Source: Mycolicibacter icosiumassiliensis (lineage in GTDB: Bacteria; Actinomycetota; Actinomycetes; Mycobacteriales; Mycobacteriaceae). Taken from it: DNA of 64,000 nt. Where the stretch lies: NCBI RefSeq assembly GCF_900078685.2, contig NZ_LT546170.1, positions 126,671 to 190,670 on the forward strand, given 5' to 3'. The notes beneath the pieces are model-generated. The model worked only from the letters and a program-made list of their open reading frames with translations. It made no database searches and was not told where the DNA came from. Below are positions 25,369 to 34,468 of the stretch, one piece after another; position 1 is the first letter of the stretch; each line of letters starts with the position of its first letter. The translations under genes and the position numbers were made by a program.

Positions 25369-25385
25369 TTCGACGACGGCGGGGT

Positions 25386-26051
25386 TCAGCTGGCTTGGGC
25401 CGGCAGATGGATCCCGTTGGTGACCGTGATCAAGAATAGGGTGAGGTCGCGCGTGAGGTCGTCCATCGATCGCGGCGGATCGGTCTGGTGCAGGAAATCA
25501 GCAATGATCTCGAAGAGTCCCCCGACGGTGGCTACCGCCATCGGCCGATAGTCGACGACGTCACCGGCTTGGGCCTTGCTGCGCCAGAACGACTCGATGA
25601 AGCCCGCGGCCCACCGACGGTTCGTCCGCCGCTGCGCCTCGACCCGCGGCGAGATTCCGGCGCTTTCCCGGAACGCAACGACCGCCACCCGGGGATCGAC
25701 GACCAGTTCATGGGCGAACACGGTAAGAACGCGGCGCACCGTCGCCTCTTCGGTCTCGTCGGGAGCGCTGTGCAGCAACTCCTCCTCGACCCTTGCCTCG
25801 ATGCGGTCGCTGATCTCGTTCATCAGCTCCAGGTAGCAGTCTTCCTTACTGTCGAACAGTTCGTAGAAGGCCTTGTTGCCAACGTAGGCCGTTTGGCAGA
25901 TCTGCTCGATCGACGTATTGAGGTAGCCGTCTCGGGCAAACAATTCGAACGCTGCGGCCAGGAGTTGCTGACGCCGCTGAGCGCGGCGCTGATCAGCGTC
26001 GAGACCGCGAATCCGGCGCCCCCGTGGTGCCGTCCGAGCCGGTGTTTCCAT
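25386..26051 (-). CDS. TetR-family regulator at the end of the fadA6 operon
   Basis: A 221-residue TetR protein with the HTH at about residues 30-75 (RQQLLAAAFELFARDGY, then YVGNKAFYELFDSKEDCYL). The C-terminal ligand domain is generic. ATG 26051 lies 11 bases after the fadA6 stop, so it is probably read with kstR2-fadA6. A second TetR gene in this operon is not part of the M. tuberculosis arrangement, where fadA6 is followed by Rv3555c. Its ligand and targets are unknown. Confidence 0.82.
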   Translation of the reverse strand: METPARTAPRGRRIRGLDADQRRAQRRQQLLAAAFELFARDGYLNTSIEQICQTAYVGNKAFYELFDSKEDCYLELMNEISDRIEARVEEELLHSAPDETEEATVRRVLTVFAHELVVDPRVAVVAFRESAGISPRVEAQRRTNRRWAAGFIESFWRSKAQAGDVVDYRPMAVATVGGLFEIIADFLHQTDPPRSMDDLTRDLTLFLITVTNGIHLPAQAS

Positions 26052-26062
26052 GACGCCCAATT

Positions 26063-27229
26063 TTAGCCGTCCAGCCGCTCGATGATCGTGACGTTAGCCG
26101 TGCCCCCGCCCTCACACATCGTCTGCAAACCGTATCGACCGCCGGTGCGCTCCAGCTCGTTCAGCATGGTGGTGAACAGTTTGGCCCCGGTAGCCCCCAA
26201 CGGGTGGCCCAGCGCGATCGCCCCACCATTGGGGTTGACCTTCGCCGGGTCGATCGGGAATTCCTTCATCCAGGCCTGCACCACCGAAGCAAACGCCTCG
26301 TTGATCTCCACGACGTCGATGTCGTCGATGCTCAGACCGGTCTTTTCCAGCGCGTAGCGGGTGGCCGGAATCGGGCCGGTCAGCATGATCACCGGGTCGT
26401 CACCACGGGCGCTGATGTGGTGGATGCGTGCACGGGGCTTCAGGTTGTGCGCCTGTACTGCGCTTTCTGAGGCGAGCAACACCGCCGCCGACCCGTCACA
26501 GATCTGGCTGGAGACCGCGGCGGTCAGCCGGCCGCCCTCGACCAGTGTCTTGAGGCCGGCCATCTTCTCCAGCGTGGACTCCCGCGGGCATTCGTCGACC
26601 CGGAAACCGTCGACCGGGATGATCTCGTTGTCGAAACGGCCCTCGGCGATCGCGGTGAACGCCCGCTGGTGGCTCTGCAGCGCGAAGCGCTCCATGTCCT
26701 CGCGGGAGATGTCCCAGCGCTCGGCGATCATCTCGGCGCCGCGGAACTGCGAGACCTCCTCGTCCCCGTAGCGCTCCAGCCACTTCTTCGACTCGTTGGT
26801 GGGCGAGGTGAAGCCGAACTGCTGGCCGACGACCATGGCCGACGAGATCGGGATCCAGCTCATGTTCTGCACGCCACCGGCCACGATCAGGTCTGCGGTG
26901 CGCGACATGATCGCCTGCGCGCCGAACGAGATCGCCTGCTGGGACGAACCGCACTGCCGGTCAACGGTGACCCCGGGAACTCCCTCGGGGAAGCCGGCCG
27001 CCAACCACGCGAGCCGGCCGATGTTGCCGGCCTGGCCGCCGATGGCATCCACACAGCCGGTGATCACATCGTCGACGGCGGCGGGGTCGACACCGACGCG
27101 GTCCAGCAGACCACCAAAGGCCAACGCACCCAAGTCGATCGGGTGAATACCGGCCAATGACCCGTTGCGTTTGCCGACGGCGGTGCGAACAGCGTCGATG
27201 ACGTACGCCTCAGAGACATGTGCGGCCAT
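26063..27229 (-). CDS. fadA6: FadA6, thiolase of steroid C/D-ring catabolism
   Basis: A 388-residue thiolase equivalent to Rv3556c, acting on the beta-ketoacyl-CoA products late in HIP breakdown. Catalytic residues: Cys93 in DRQCGSSQQ, NEAF, His in GHPLGATG and the second Cys in CEGGGTANV. ATG 27229 was chosen because AGGAG lies six bases upstream; this ribosome site overlaps the end of kstR2, whose stop is one base away. It is part of fadE30-ipdF-kstR2-fadA6. Confidence 0.93.
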   Translation of the reverse strand: MAAHVSEAYVIDAVRTAVGKRNGSLAGIHPIDLGALAFGGLLDRVGVDPAAVDDVITGCVDAIGGQAGNIGRLAWLAAGFPEGVPGVTVDRQCGSSQQAISFGAQAIMSRTADLIVAGGVQNMSWIPISSAMVVGQQFGFTSPTNESKKWLERYGDEEVSQFRGAEMIAERWDISREDMERFALQSHQRAFTAIAEGRFDNEIIPVDGFRVDECPRESTLEKMAGLKTLVEGGRLTAAVSSQICDGSAAVLLASESAVQAHNLKPRARIHHISARGDDPVIMLTGPIPATRYALEKTGLSIDDIDVVEINEAFASVVQAWMKEFPIDPAKVNPNGGAIALGHPLGATGAKLFTTMLNELERTGGRYGLQTMCEGGGTANVTIIERLDG

Positions 27230-27230
27230 T

Positions 27231-27809
27231 TCAGACTCCTTCGTTGGTAATTCCACCCAGCACGATGGCGAGGTATTGCCTGCCGACTTCTTCGGCTGTC
27301 AAGGGACCACCCGGTTGGTACCAGCGCACCGATACCCAGGTGGTGTCGCGGATGAAGCGGTACACCAGGTCAACGTCGAGGTCGGGCCGGAAACATCCCG
27401 CTTCGATACCCTGCGCCAGTACGTCGAGCCACATCTTGCGTTGCTGCCGGTTGCGTTCGTCGACGTAGGAGAACCGCTCGTGGGACGACAGCCGCTTGGC
27501 TTCGTCCTGGTAGATGACGACTTGGGCGTGTCGATGCTCGATCGCGTCGAACGAGGCCAGGAACAACCCCTTGAGGCGCTCCATCGGATCGGTTTCGCTG
27601 TCCACGATCTGCTGGTAACGGGCGAACAGCCAGTCCAGGAAGTCGCGCAGCACCTCATCGACCATCTCCTCTTTGGAGGAGAAATGGTGATACAGACTGC
27701 CGGACAAAATCCCGGCGGCGTCGGCGATGTCGCGCACCGTGGTGGCGCGCAGGCCACGCTCGGCGATCATCGCCGCCGCCAGGTTCAGGAGTTCGTCACG
27801 GCGCGTCAT
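27231..27809 (-). CDS. kstR2: KstR2, TetR repressor of the HIP (C/D-ring) regulon
   Basis: A 192-residue TetR regulator closely matching Rv3557c. The HTH block reads ERGLRATTVRDIADAAGILS followed by GSLYHHFSSKEEMVDEVLR, and the C-terminal ligand domain ends YLAIVLGGITNEGV. KstR2 binds AnCAAGnnCTTGnT palindromes and is released by HIP-CoA made by FadD3. Two such sites are in this window. It starts four bases after ipdF, with no operator directly upstream, so autoregulation would work through the fadE30 promoter. The M. tuberculosis protein is about eight residues longer at the N-terminus. Confidence 0.94.
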   Translation of the reverse strand: MTRRDELLNLAAAMIAERGLRATTVRDIADAAGILSGSLYHHFSSKEEMVDEVLRDFLDWLFARYQQIVDSETDPMERLKGLFLASFDAIEHRHAQVVIYQDEAKRLSSHERFSYVDERNRQQRKMWLDVLAQGIEAGCFRPDLDVDLVYRFIRDTTWVSVRWYQPGGPLTAEEVGRQYLAIVLGGITNEGV

Positions 27810-27813
27810 GGCA

Positions 27814-28602
27814 TCAGGCCCGCTGGCTGGAAACCGAGATGATCTCGCCGGTCAGGTAACTGGAGTAGTCGCTGGCCAGGAATGCGATGGTGGTGGCGAT
27901 TTCCCATGGCTCGGCGGCCCGGCCGAACGCCTCGCCGTCGGCGAGCCGGTCCAGCAACTCGGCTGAGCTGGTCTTCTCCAGGAACTTGTGCCGCGCGATG
28001 GACGGCGAGACCGCGTTGATCCGCACCCCGTATTCGACCGCCTCGATCGCGCTGCACCGGGTCAGGGCCATCACGCCGGCCTTGGCCGCGGCGTAGTGAG
28101 ACTGCGAATGCTGTGCCCGCCAACCCAATACGCTGGCGTTGTTGACGATCACCCCGCCGTGCGGGGCGTCCCGGAAGTAGCGCAGCGCCGCCCGGGTCGC
28201 CCGCATCACCGAGGTGAGCGTCACGTTCAGCACTCGGTCCCATTCGTCGTCGGTCATCTCGATGACCGGGGTCTGCCCGCCGAGTCCGGCGTTGTTGACC
28301 AGCACGTCGAGCCGGCCCATCTTTGCCACGGCCTCGTCGAATAGCGCGTCCACCGCGGTGGTGGAGGTGACGTCGCAGACCACCGCCTCGACCCGGCCCA
28401 GCCCGAGGTCGGCCAGTTGGTCGCGGGTCTCGCCGAGCCGGCGTTCGTGGTAGTCGGAGACCACCACGTCGGCACCTTCGAGCAGTGCACGCCGAGCGGT
28501 GGTGGAGCCGATGCCGGTGCCGGCGGCGGCGGTGACCAGCACGGTCTTGCCCTTCAAAAGGCCGTGTCCGGCAATCTCTTCCGGTGCCTGAGCCAGGTTC
28601 AT
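27814..28602 (-). CDS. ipdF: IpdF, SDR dehydrogenase of HIP-CoA degradation
   Basis: A 262-residue short-chain dehydrogenase equivalent to Rv3559c, involved in oxidising the 5-hydroxy group of HIP-CoA intermediates. Cofactor motif TAAAGTGIG (about 22-30), NNAGLGG, and a catalytic Ser plus YAAAK. ATG 28602 overlaps the fadE30 stop by four bases (ATGA). In M. tuberculosis a PPE gene (PPE64) separates ipdF from kstR2; here the two are four bases apart. Confidence 0.92.
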   Translation of the reverse strand: MNLAQAPEEIAGHGLLKGKTVLVTAAAGTGIGSTTARRALLEGADVVVSDYHERRLGETRDQLADLGLGRVEAVVCDVTSTTAVDALFDEAVAKMGRLDVLVNNAGLGGQTPVIEMTDDEWDRVLNVTLTSVMRATRAALRYFRDAPHGGVIVNNASVLGWRAQHSQSHYAAAKAGVMALTRCSAIEAVEYGVRINAVSPSIARHKFLEKTSSAELLDRLADGEAFGRAAEPWEIATTIAFLASDYSSYLTGEIISVSSQRA

Positions 28603-29747
28603 CCCTTTGCCTCCCGGGGTAGGCCGAGAACCCGCTCGGCGATGATGTTGCGCTGAATCTCGTTCGACCCGCCGTAGATGGTGTCGCTGCGGGTGAACAG
28701 GTAGAGCCGCTGCCACTCGTCGAATTCGCCGTCGCGCAGCACCATCGAGTCGCGCCCGATCACGTCCATGGCCAGCTCGCCCAAGTCACGGTGCCAGTTG
28801 GCCCACAGCAGCTTCGAGACGTTATCTTGCCCGGGCTGCTCGGCGTCCATGGTGGCCATCGCGTACGACCGCATCGACCGCAAACCCACCCAGGACCGAG
28901 TCAGCCGCTCGCGGATCAGCGGGTCTTCGGCGGCGCCATTGCGCTGCGCGAGCTCGGCGAGCGCGGAAAGCTCACGGGCGTAACGAATCTGCTGCCCCAG
29001 GGTGGACACGCCGCGCTCGAAGGTGAGCGTGCCCATCGCCACCTTCCAGCCGTCACCGGGCTCACCGACCACCAGGTCGGCGTCGGTGCGGGCGTCGTCG
29101 AAGAACACCTCGTTGAACTCCGAGGTGCCGGTGAGCTGCACGATCGGCCGGATCTCGACCCCGGGCTGGTCCAGCGGCACCAGCAGGTAGGACAGTCCGT
29201 GGTGCCGCTTGGAGCCCTTCTCGGTGCGGGCCACCACGAAGCACCACTGCGACAGGTGCGCCAGCGAGGTCCAGACCTTCTGGCCGTTGATGACCCAGGC
29301 GTCGCCGTCGAGCACCGCGGTGGTGGCTACATTGGCCAGATCGCTGCCGGCCCCCGGCTCGGAGTAGCCCTGGCACCACAGCTCGGTGACATTGCGGATG
29401 CCGGGCAGGAAACGCTGCTGCTGCTCGGGCGTGCCGAAGGCGATCAGGGTCGGCCCCAAGAGCTCTTCGCCGAGGTGGTTGACCTTGTCGGGCGCGTCGG
29501 CGCGGGCGTACTCCTCGTAGAACGCCACCCGGTGCGCCACCGACAGGCCGCGCCCGCCGTGCTCCACCGGCCAGCCCAGGCAGGTCAGTCCGGCGTCGGC
29601 CAGATGGCGGTTCCACGCCATCCGCTCCTCGAACGCCTCATGCTCGCGCCCCGGGCCGCCGAGGCCCTTGAGCTCGGCGAACTCCCCGACCAGGTTGTCG
29701 GCCAGCCATGCACGGACCTCAGCCCGGAACTCCTCGACTGCTTGCAC
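28599..29747 (-). CDS. fadE30: FadE30, acyl-CoA dehydrogenase of the HIP propionyl side chain
   Basis: A 382-residue acyl-CoA dehydrogenase equivalent to Rv3560c. It catalyses the first beta-oxidation step on HIP-CoA or 5-OH-HIP-CoA after FadD3. FAD-contact blocks are present (CQGYSEPGAGSDLA, NGQKVWTS), and it ends IYGGSNEIQRNIIAERVLGLP, read in parts. GTG 29747 is six bases after a TAGCCT -10 box and 16 bases from a KstR2 operator, so the message is probably leaderless. First gene of the minus-strand operon. Confidence 0.93.
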   Translation of the reverse strand: MQAVEEFRAEVRAWLADNLVGEFAELKGLGGPGREHEAFEERMAWNRHLADAGLTCLGWPVEHGGRGLSVAHRVAFYEEYARADAPDKVNHLGEELLGPTLIAFGTPEQQQRFLPGIRNVTELWCQGYSEPGAGSDLANVATTAVLDGDAWVINGQKVWTSLAHLSQWCFVVARTEKGSKRHHGLSYLLVPLDQPGVEIRPIVQLTGTSEFNEVFFDDARTDADLVVGEPGDGWKVAMGTLTFERGVSTLGQQIRYARELSALAELAQRNGAAEDPLIRERLTRSWVGLRSMRSYAMATMDAEQPGQDNVSKLLWANWHRDLGELAMDVIGRDSMVLRDGEFDEWQRLYLFTRSDTIYGGSNEIQRNIIAERVLGLPREAKG

Positions 29748-29753
29748 CCTTGT

Positions 29754-29759
29754 AGGCTA
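29754..29759 (-). promoter_or_regulatory. -10 box of the fadE30 operon (probably leaderless)
   Basis: On the minus strand, TAGCCT lies exactly six bases before the GTG of fadE30, just downstream of the KstR2 palindrome. The same hexamer and spacing occur in front of fadA5. Confidence 0.5.
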
Positions 29760-29763
29760 ACCT

Positions 29764-29777
29764 ACCAAGCACTTGCT
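29764..29777. promoter_or_regulatory. KstR2 operator between fadE30 and fadD3
   Basis: ACCAAGCACTTGCT matches AnCAAGnnCTTGnT at every fixed base. It can control both the fadE30-ipdF-kstR2-fadA6 transcript and fadD3-fadE31-32-33, and would provide autoregulation of kstR2. Confidence 0.88.
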
Positions 29778-29853
29778 CGGCTACGAGCCGTCGAGCCCAG
29801 GGAGCCCGCGCTGACGGCGGTGCAGAGTTCAGCGACGGGGAGGAGCAGCGCCT

Positions 29854-31380
29854 ATGAGTACAGAACCGCAGACCACACCTGCGGCCCTGGACCACATCGC
29901 GCGTGCGCTGCCCGACCATGACGCCCTGGTCACCGGGGACAGCCGCTTCACCTATGCGCGCCTGCGCGACGAGGTGCGGCGAGCCGCCGCGGCCCTGATC
30001 GCCCTGGGTGTGCAGCCTGGCGACCGGGTTGCACTCTGGTCGCCCAACACCTGGCACTGGGTGATCACCTGCCTGGGCACCCACTACGCCGGCGGCGTGC
30101 TGGTGCCGCTGAACACTCGCTACACCGCGGCAGAGGCCACCGACATCCTGGCCCGCAGCAAAGCCAAGGTACTGGTCGGGATGGGCCGGTTCCTCAAGAC
30201 CGACCGGCTCACCGAACTGGACCGCGCCCAGCTGCCCGACCTACAGCACGTCGTCCGGGTACCCGTGGAAATCTCCGACGGAACCTGGGACGAATTCATC
30301 GCCGCCGGCGCCGCGGTGCCGGCCGCCGACGTCGACGCCCGCGCCAGCGCCGTCGGACCCGATGATCTCTCCGACATCCTGTTCACCTCCGGGACCACCG
30401 GCCGCAGCAAGGGCGTGCTCTGCGCCCACCGGCAGTCGCTGGCCGGCCCGGCGGCCTGGGCGCAGTGCGGTCAGATGACCGCGCAGGACCGCTACCTGTG
30501 CATCAACCCGTTCTTTCACAACTTCGGCTACAAGGCCGGCATCCTGGCCTGCCTGCAGACCGGCGCGACGTTGATCCCGCAGCTCACCTTCGACCCGGCC
30601 GGCGCGCTGCGCGCCATCGAATCCCATCGGATCACCGTGCTGCCCGGGCCGCCCACCATCTACCAGACCCTGCTGGATCACCCCGAGCGTGACCGGTATG
30701 ACCTGAGCTCGCTGCGGTTCGCGGTCACCGGCGCGGCCACCGTCCCGGTGGTGCTGATCGAGCGGATGCAGACCGAGCTGGACATCGACATCGTGCTCAC
30801 CGCCTACGGGCTGACCGAATCCGGTGGGTTCGGCACCATGTGCCGCGCCGACGACGACGCCGTCACCGTCGCCACCACCTGCGGGCGTCCGATCGGCGAC
30901 TTCGAGCTGCGCATTGGCGATTCGGGCGAGGTGCTGCTGCGCAGCGCCAACATCATGCTCGGCTACCTCGATGACCCCGAGGCCACCGCCGCGGCGATCG
31001 ACGCCGACGGCTGGCTGCACACCGGCGACATCGGGACGGTGGATACCGCCGGGAATCTGCGGATCACCGACCGGCTCAAGGACATGTACATCTGCGGCGG
31101 TTTCAATGTCTATCCGGCCGAGATCGAGCAGGCACTGGCCCGCCTCGACGGCGTGGCCGACGTGGCGGTGATCGGCGTTCCCGACGAACGGCTGGGCGAA
31201 GTGGGCCGTGCCTTCATCGTGCGCCGGTCCGGGTCGACGCTCGATGAGCAAGCGGTGATCGCTTATGCCCGTGAGAATTTGGCGAACTTCAAGGCGCCGC
31301 GATCGGTGACCTTCACCGACTCCCTACCGCGCAATCCCGGCGGCAAGGTGGTCAAGCATGAATTGAGAGAGTGGGCCTAG
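29854..31380 (+). CDS. fadD3: FadD3, HIP-CoA ligase
   Basis: A 508-residue ANL-superfamily acyl-CoA synthetase equivalent to Rv3561, which activates HIP, the bicyclic product of ring A/B cleavage. The AMP-binding P-loop FTSGTTGRSKGV (about residue 175-187), the YGLTESGG motif, the TGD hinge region (LHTGDIG) and the C-terminal catalytic Lys context (NPGGKVVKHEL) are present. Its product, HIP-CoA, is the inducer of KstR2. The fadE31 start follows its stop without any gap. Confidence 0.94.
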   Translation: MSTEPQTTPAALDHIARALPDHDALVTGDSRFTYARLRDEVRRAAAALIALGVQPGDRVALWSPNTWHWVITCLGTHYAGGVLVPLNTRYTAAEATDILARSKAKVLVGMGRFLKTDRLTELDRAQLPDLQHVVRVPVEISDGTWDEFIAAGAAVPAADVDARASAVGPDDLSDILFTSGTTGRSKGVLCAHRQSLAGPAAWAQCGQMTAQDRYLCINPFFHNFGYKAGILACLQTGATLIPQLTFDPAGALRAIESHRITVLPGPPTIYQTLLDHPERDRYDLSSLRFAVTGAATVPVVLIERMQTELDIDIVLTAYGLTESGGFGTMCRADDDAVTVATTCGRPIGDFELRIGDSGEVLLRSANIMLGYLDDPEATAAAIDADGWLHTGDIGTVDTAGNLRITDRLKDMYICGGFNVYPAEIEQALARLDGVADVAVIGVPDERLGEVGRAFIVRRSGSTLDEQAVIAYARENLANFKAPRSVTFTDSLPRNPGGKVVKHELREWA

Positions 31381-32514
31381 ATGGACCTGAATATTGATGC
31401 CGAGACCGAGGCCTTCCGCGCCGAGGTCCGCGACTTCCTGGCCGCGAACAAGGGCAAGTTCCCGACTGAGTCCTACGACACCGCCGAGGGTTTCGAGCAG
31501 CACCGCCGCTGGGACAAGGTGCTTTTCGACGCCGGCCTGTCGGTGATCGCCTGGCCGAAGAAATACGGCGGCCGCGACGCCAGCATGCTGCAGTGGGTGG
31601 TGTACGAGGAGGAATACTTCCGCGCCGGTGCGCCCGGGCGGGCCAGCGCCAACGGCACCTCGATGCTGGCGCCGACGCTGTTCGCGCACGGCACCCAAGA
31701 GCAGCTGGACCGCATCCTGCCGAAGATGGCTTCCGGCGAGGAGATCTGGGCTCAGGCATGGTCGGAGCCGGAGTCCGGCAGTGACCTGGCGTCGCTGCGC
31801 TCGACGGCCACCAAGGTGGACGGCGGCTGGAAGCTCAACGGGCAGAAGATCTGGAGCTCGCGCGCCCCGTTCGGCGAGCGCGGCTTCGGACTGTTCCGCT
31901 CCGACCCGCAGGCCCAGCGCCATCACGGCCTGACCTACTTCATGTTCGACCTCAAGGCCGACGGGATCACCGTGCGTGCCATCGAACAGCTCGGCGGCGA
32001 GACCGGCTTCGGCGAGATCTTCCTCGACGACGTCTTCGTGCCGGACAACGACGTGATCGGTGTGCCGAACGAAGGCTGGCGCGCCGCGATGAGCACGTCG
32101 AGCAACGAACGCGGCATGAGCCTGCGCAGCCCGGCCCGGTTCGTGGTGGGTGCCGAGAAGTTGGCGGCCATGTGGCGCCAGCACGGCAGCGATCCGGTGT
32201 TCACCGACCGCGTCGCCGACGCCTGGATCAAGGCGCAGGCCTACCGGTTGCAGACGTTCGGCACCGTGACCCGGCTGGCTGCCGGTGGTGAGCTGGGCGC
32301 GGAATCCTCGGTGACCAAGGTGTTCTGGTCCGATCTCGATGTTGCGCTGCACCAGACCGGCCTGGACATCCGCGGTGCCGACGGCGAACTCGCTGACGCT
32401 TGGACCCACGGCTACCTGTTCTCACTCGGCGGCCCGATCTACGCCGGCACCAACGAGATTCAGCGCAATATCATCGCCGAGCGGCTGCTGGGCCTGCCCC
32501 GGGAGAAGAAATGA
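31381..32514 (+). CDS. fadE31: FadE31, acyl-CoA dehydrogenase
   Basis: A 377-residue acyl-CoA dehydrogenase equivalent to Rv3562. It is one of three tandem FadE proteins whose M. tuberculosis counterparts assemble into heteromeric enzymes for late steroid intermediates. Seen: WAQAWSEPESGSDLA, NGQKIWSSR and the C-terminal IYAGTNEIQRNIIAERLLG (read in parts). The ATG directly follows the fadD3 stop, and the stop overlaps the fadE32 start (ATGA). Confidence 0.92.
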   Translation: MDLNIDAETEAFRAEVRDFLAANKGKFPTESYDTAEGFEQHRRWDKVLFDAGLSVIAWPKKYGGRDASMLQWVVYEEEYFRAGAPGRASANGTSMLAPTLFAHGTQEQLDRILPKMASGEEIWAQAWSEPESGSDLASLRSTATKVDGGWKLNGQKIWSSRAPFGERGFGLFRSDPQAQRHHGLTYFMFDLKADGITVRAIEQLGGETGFGEIFLDDVFVPDNDVIGVPNEGWRAAMSTSSNERGMSLRSPARFVVGAEKLAAMWRQHGSDPVFTDRVADAWIKAQAYRLQTFGTVTRLAAGGELGAESSVTKVFWSDLDVALHQTGLDIRGADGELADAWTHGYLFSLGGPIYAGTNEIQRNIIAERLLGLPREKK

Positions 32515-33476
32515 AATTCGATCTAGACCAAGAGCAGCGGGACTTCGCGGCCAGCATCGACGCCGCCCTCGGCGCCGCCGATGTGCCCGGCGCGGTGCGC
32601 GCCTGGTCGCAGGGCAACCCCGAGCCGGGGCGTCAGGTGTGGAACCAGCTCACCGAGCTCGGCGTGACCGCGCTGGCGATGCCGGAGGAATTCGACGGCA
32701 TCGGCGCCCATCCCGTCGACTTGGTGGTGGCCCTCGAGGCGCTGGGCCGCTGGTGCGTGCCCGGGCCGGTGGTGGAATCGGTTGCGGTGGCGCCGATTCT
32801 GCTGGCCGGCGCACCCGATGCCGGTTCACAACTGGCCGCACTGGCCGCCGGAGAGCTGATCGCCACGGTGGCACTGCCACCGCACACCCCACGCGCTGTC
32901 GACGCCGACCGCACCGACCTGATCCTGCTGGCCGACAATGGCCAGGCCGGCACGGCGCAGGCCGGCACCCGGCACGCGTCGGTGGACCCCAGTCGCGCCG
33001 TCTTCGACGTCACCGCGACCGGATCGACGTGGGCGGCTGACACCGCCCGCGCCTACGAGATGGGTGCGCTGGCCACCGCCGCGCAGCTGATCGGGGCCGG
33101 GCAGGCGATGTTGAACACCGCGGTCGACTACGCCAAGCAGCGCACCCAGTTCGGTCGGGTGATCGGCAGCTACCAGGCGATCAAGCACAAGCTGGCCGAC
33201 GTACACATCGCGCTCGAGTTGGCCCGTCCACTGGTGTACGGCGCGGCGCTATCCTTCGCGGACAATTCCGCCGACACCGCCCGCGACGTCAGCGCCGCCA
33301 AGGTGGCCGCGTCCGATGCCGCGCTGCTGGCCGCGCATTCGGCGCTGCAGACCCACGGCGCCATCGGCTTCACCAGCGAATGCGACCTGTCCCTGTGGCT
33401 GCTGCGGGTGCAAGCCCTGCGTCCCGCGTGGGGGGATCCGACCGCTCACCGGCGGCGAGTGTTGGAGGCGATCTAA
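32511..33476 (+). CDS. fadE32: FadE32, acyl-CoA dehydrogenase
   Basis: A 321-residue short acyl-CoA dehydrogenase subunit equivalent to Rv3563, implicated in degrading the ring-opened product (MOODA-CoA). It has the truncated N-domain of partner-dependent subunits and the C-domain block YAKQRTQFGRVIGSYQAIKH, followed by LQTHGAIGFTSECDLSLW. ATG 32511 overlaps the fadE31 stop, and fadE33 starts at the next base after its stop. Tight coupling supports subunits of one complex. Confidence 0.92.
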   Translation: MKFDLDQEQRDFAASIDAALGAADVPGAVRAWSQGNPEPGRQVWNQLTELGVTALAMPEEFDGIGAHPVDLVVALEALGRWCVPGPVVESVAVAPILLAGAPDAGSQLAALAAGELIATVALPPHTPRAVDADRTDLILLADNGQAGTAQAGTRHASVDPSRAVFDVTATGSTWAADTARAYEMGALATAAQLIGAGQAMLNTAVDYAKQRTQFGRVIGSYQAIKHKLADVHIALELARPLVYGAALSFADNSADTARDVSAAKVAASDAALLAAHSALQTHGAIGFTSECDLSLWLLRVQALRPAWGDPTAHRRRVLEAI

Positions 33477-34448
33477 GTGGCCCGTAACGACGAACGCGAC
33501 CTGCTGCGCCAGACCGTGGCCGCACTCGTCGACAAGCACGCCACGCCCGAAGCAGTACGGGTGGCGATGGAATCCGAGCGCGGCTACGACGAGAACCTGT
33601 GGCAGCTGCTGTGCGAGCAGGTCGGCGCCGCTGCCCTGGTGGTGCCCGAGGAACTCGGCGGTGCCGGTGGCGAACTGGGCGACGCCGCAGTCGTTCTCGA
33701 GGAGCTGGGCAAGGCACTGGTACCCACCCCACTGCTGGGCACCATCCTGGCCGAACTGGCGCTGCTGGCCGCGCCCGAGCCCGACGCCGACGCATTGGAA
33801 CGGCTCGCGGAGGGCGGCGCGATCGGAGCGGTCGTCTTCGGCGACGACAACACGGTGGCCAACGGGGACCTGGTGGGCGCGGCCGACGTCGTTATCGGCG
33901 CCGACGGCAGCCAGCTCACCCGCTGGACTGAATTCAGCACCGAGCCGGTGGCCACCATGGACCCCACCCGGCGTCTGGGCCGGATCACCCCCAGCGCCAC
34001 CGCGCCGATCGGGGAAGACCCCGGCCTCGCGGACTACGCGGCGATCCTGTTGGCGGCCGAGCAGATCGGCGCCGCGGCCCGCTGCCTGGAGCTGACCGTG
34101 GAGTACACCAAGAGCCGGGTGCAGTTCGGCCGGCCGATCGGTAGTTTCCAGGCGCTCAAGCACCGGATGGCCGACCTGTACGTGGCCGTGTCGGCCGCCC
34201 GCGCCGTCGTCGACGACGCCATCCAACAAGCCACAGTCGGGCCGTCGGCGACCTCGGCCGCATTGGCGCGCGTGGTGGCCAGCGAGGCCTTTTCCAAGGT
34301 GGCCGGCGAAGCCGTGCAGCTGCACGGCGGTATCGCGATCACCTGGGAAAGTGATATCCAGCTGTACTTCAAACGCGCGCATGGCAGTTCACAGCTGTTC
34401 GGCCTGCCGGCACAGCATCTTCGCCGGTTGCAGGCCGAGGTGCTCTAA
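33477..34448 (+). CDS. fadE33: FadE33, acyl-CoA dehydrogenase
   Basis: A 323-residue acyl-CoA dehydrogenase subunit equivalent to Rv3564. C-domain block YTKSRVQFGRPIGSFQALKH and the LHGGIAITWESDIQLYFKRA segment (read in parts) are typical. It starts at GTG 33477 with no gap after fadE32. In M. tuberculosis aspB follows; here an amidase gene with its own likely promoter comes next. Confidence 0.92.
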   Translation: MARNDERDLLRQTVAALVDKHATPEAVRVAMESERGYDENLWQLLCEQVGAAALVVPEELGGAGGELGDAAVVLEELGKALVPTPLLGTILAELALLAAPEPDADALERLAEGGAIGAVVFGDDNTVANGDLVGAADVVIGADGSQLTRWTEFSTEPVATMDPTRRLGRITPSATAPIGEDPGLADYAAILLAAEQIGAAARCLELTVEYTKSRVQFGRPIGSFQALKHRMADLYVAVSAARAVVDDAIQQATVGPSATSAALARVVASEAFSKVAGEAVQLHGGIAITWESDIQLYFKRAHGSSQLFGLPAQHLRRLQAEVL

Positions 34449-34456
34449 AAGCCCCG

Positions 34457-34462
34457 TACGGT
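34457..34462 (+). promoter_or_regulatory. -10 box of the amidase gene (probably leaderless)
   Basis: TACGGT matches TANNNT and is exactly six bases from the ATG at 34469. No Shine-Dalgarno sequence lies between fadE33 and the amidase gene. This suggests a separate start of transcription in addition to read-through. Confidence 0.45.
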
Positions 34463-34468
34463 AGCCGC

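Noticed and set aside
27231..27830. A KstR2 operator directly upstream of kstR2
   Set aside because: No AnCAAGnnCTTGnT match was found there; kstR2 starts four bases after ipdF and is controlled from the fadE30 promoter.
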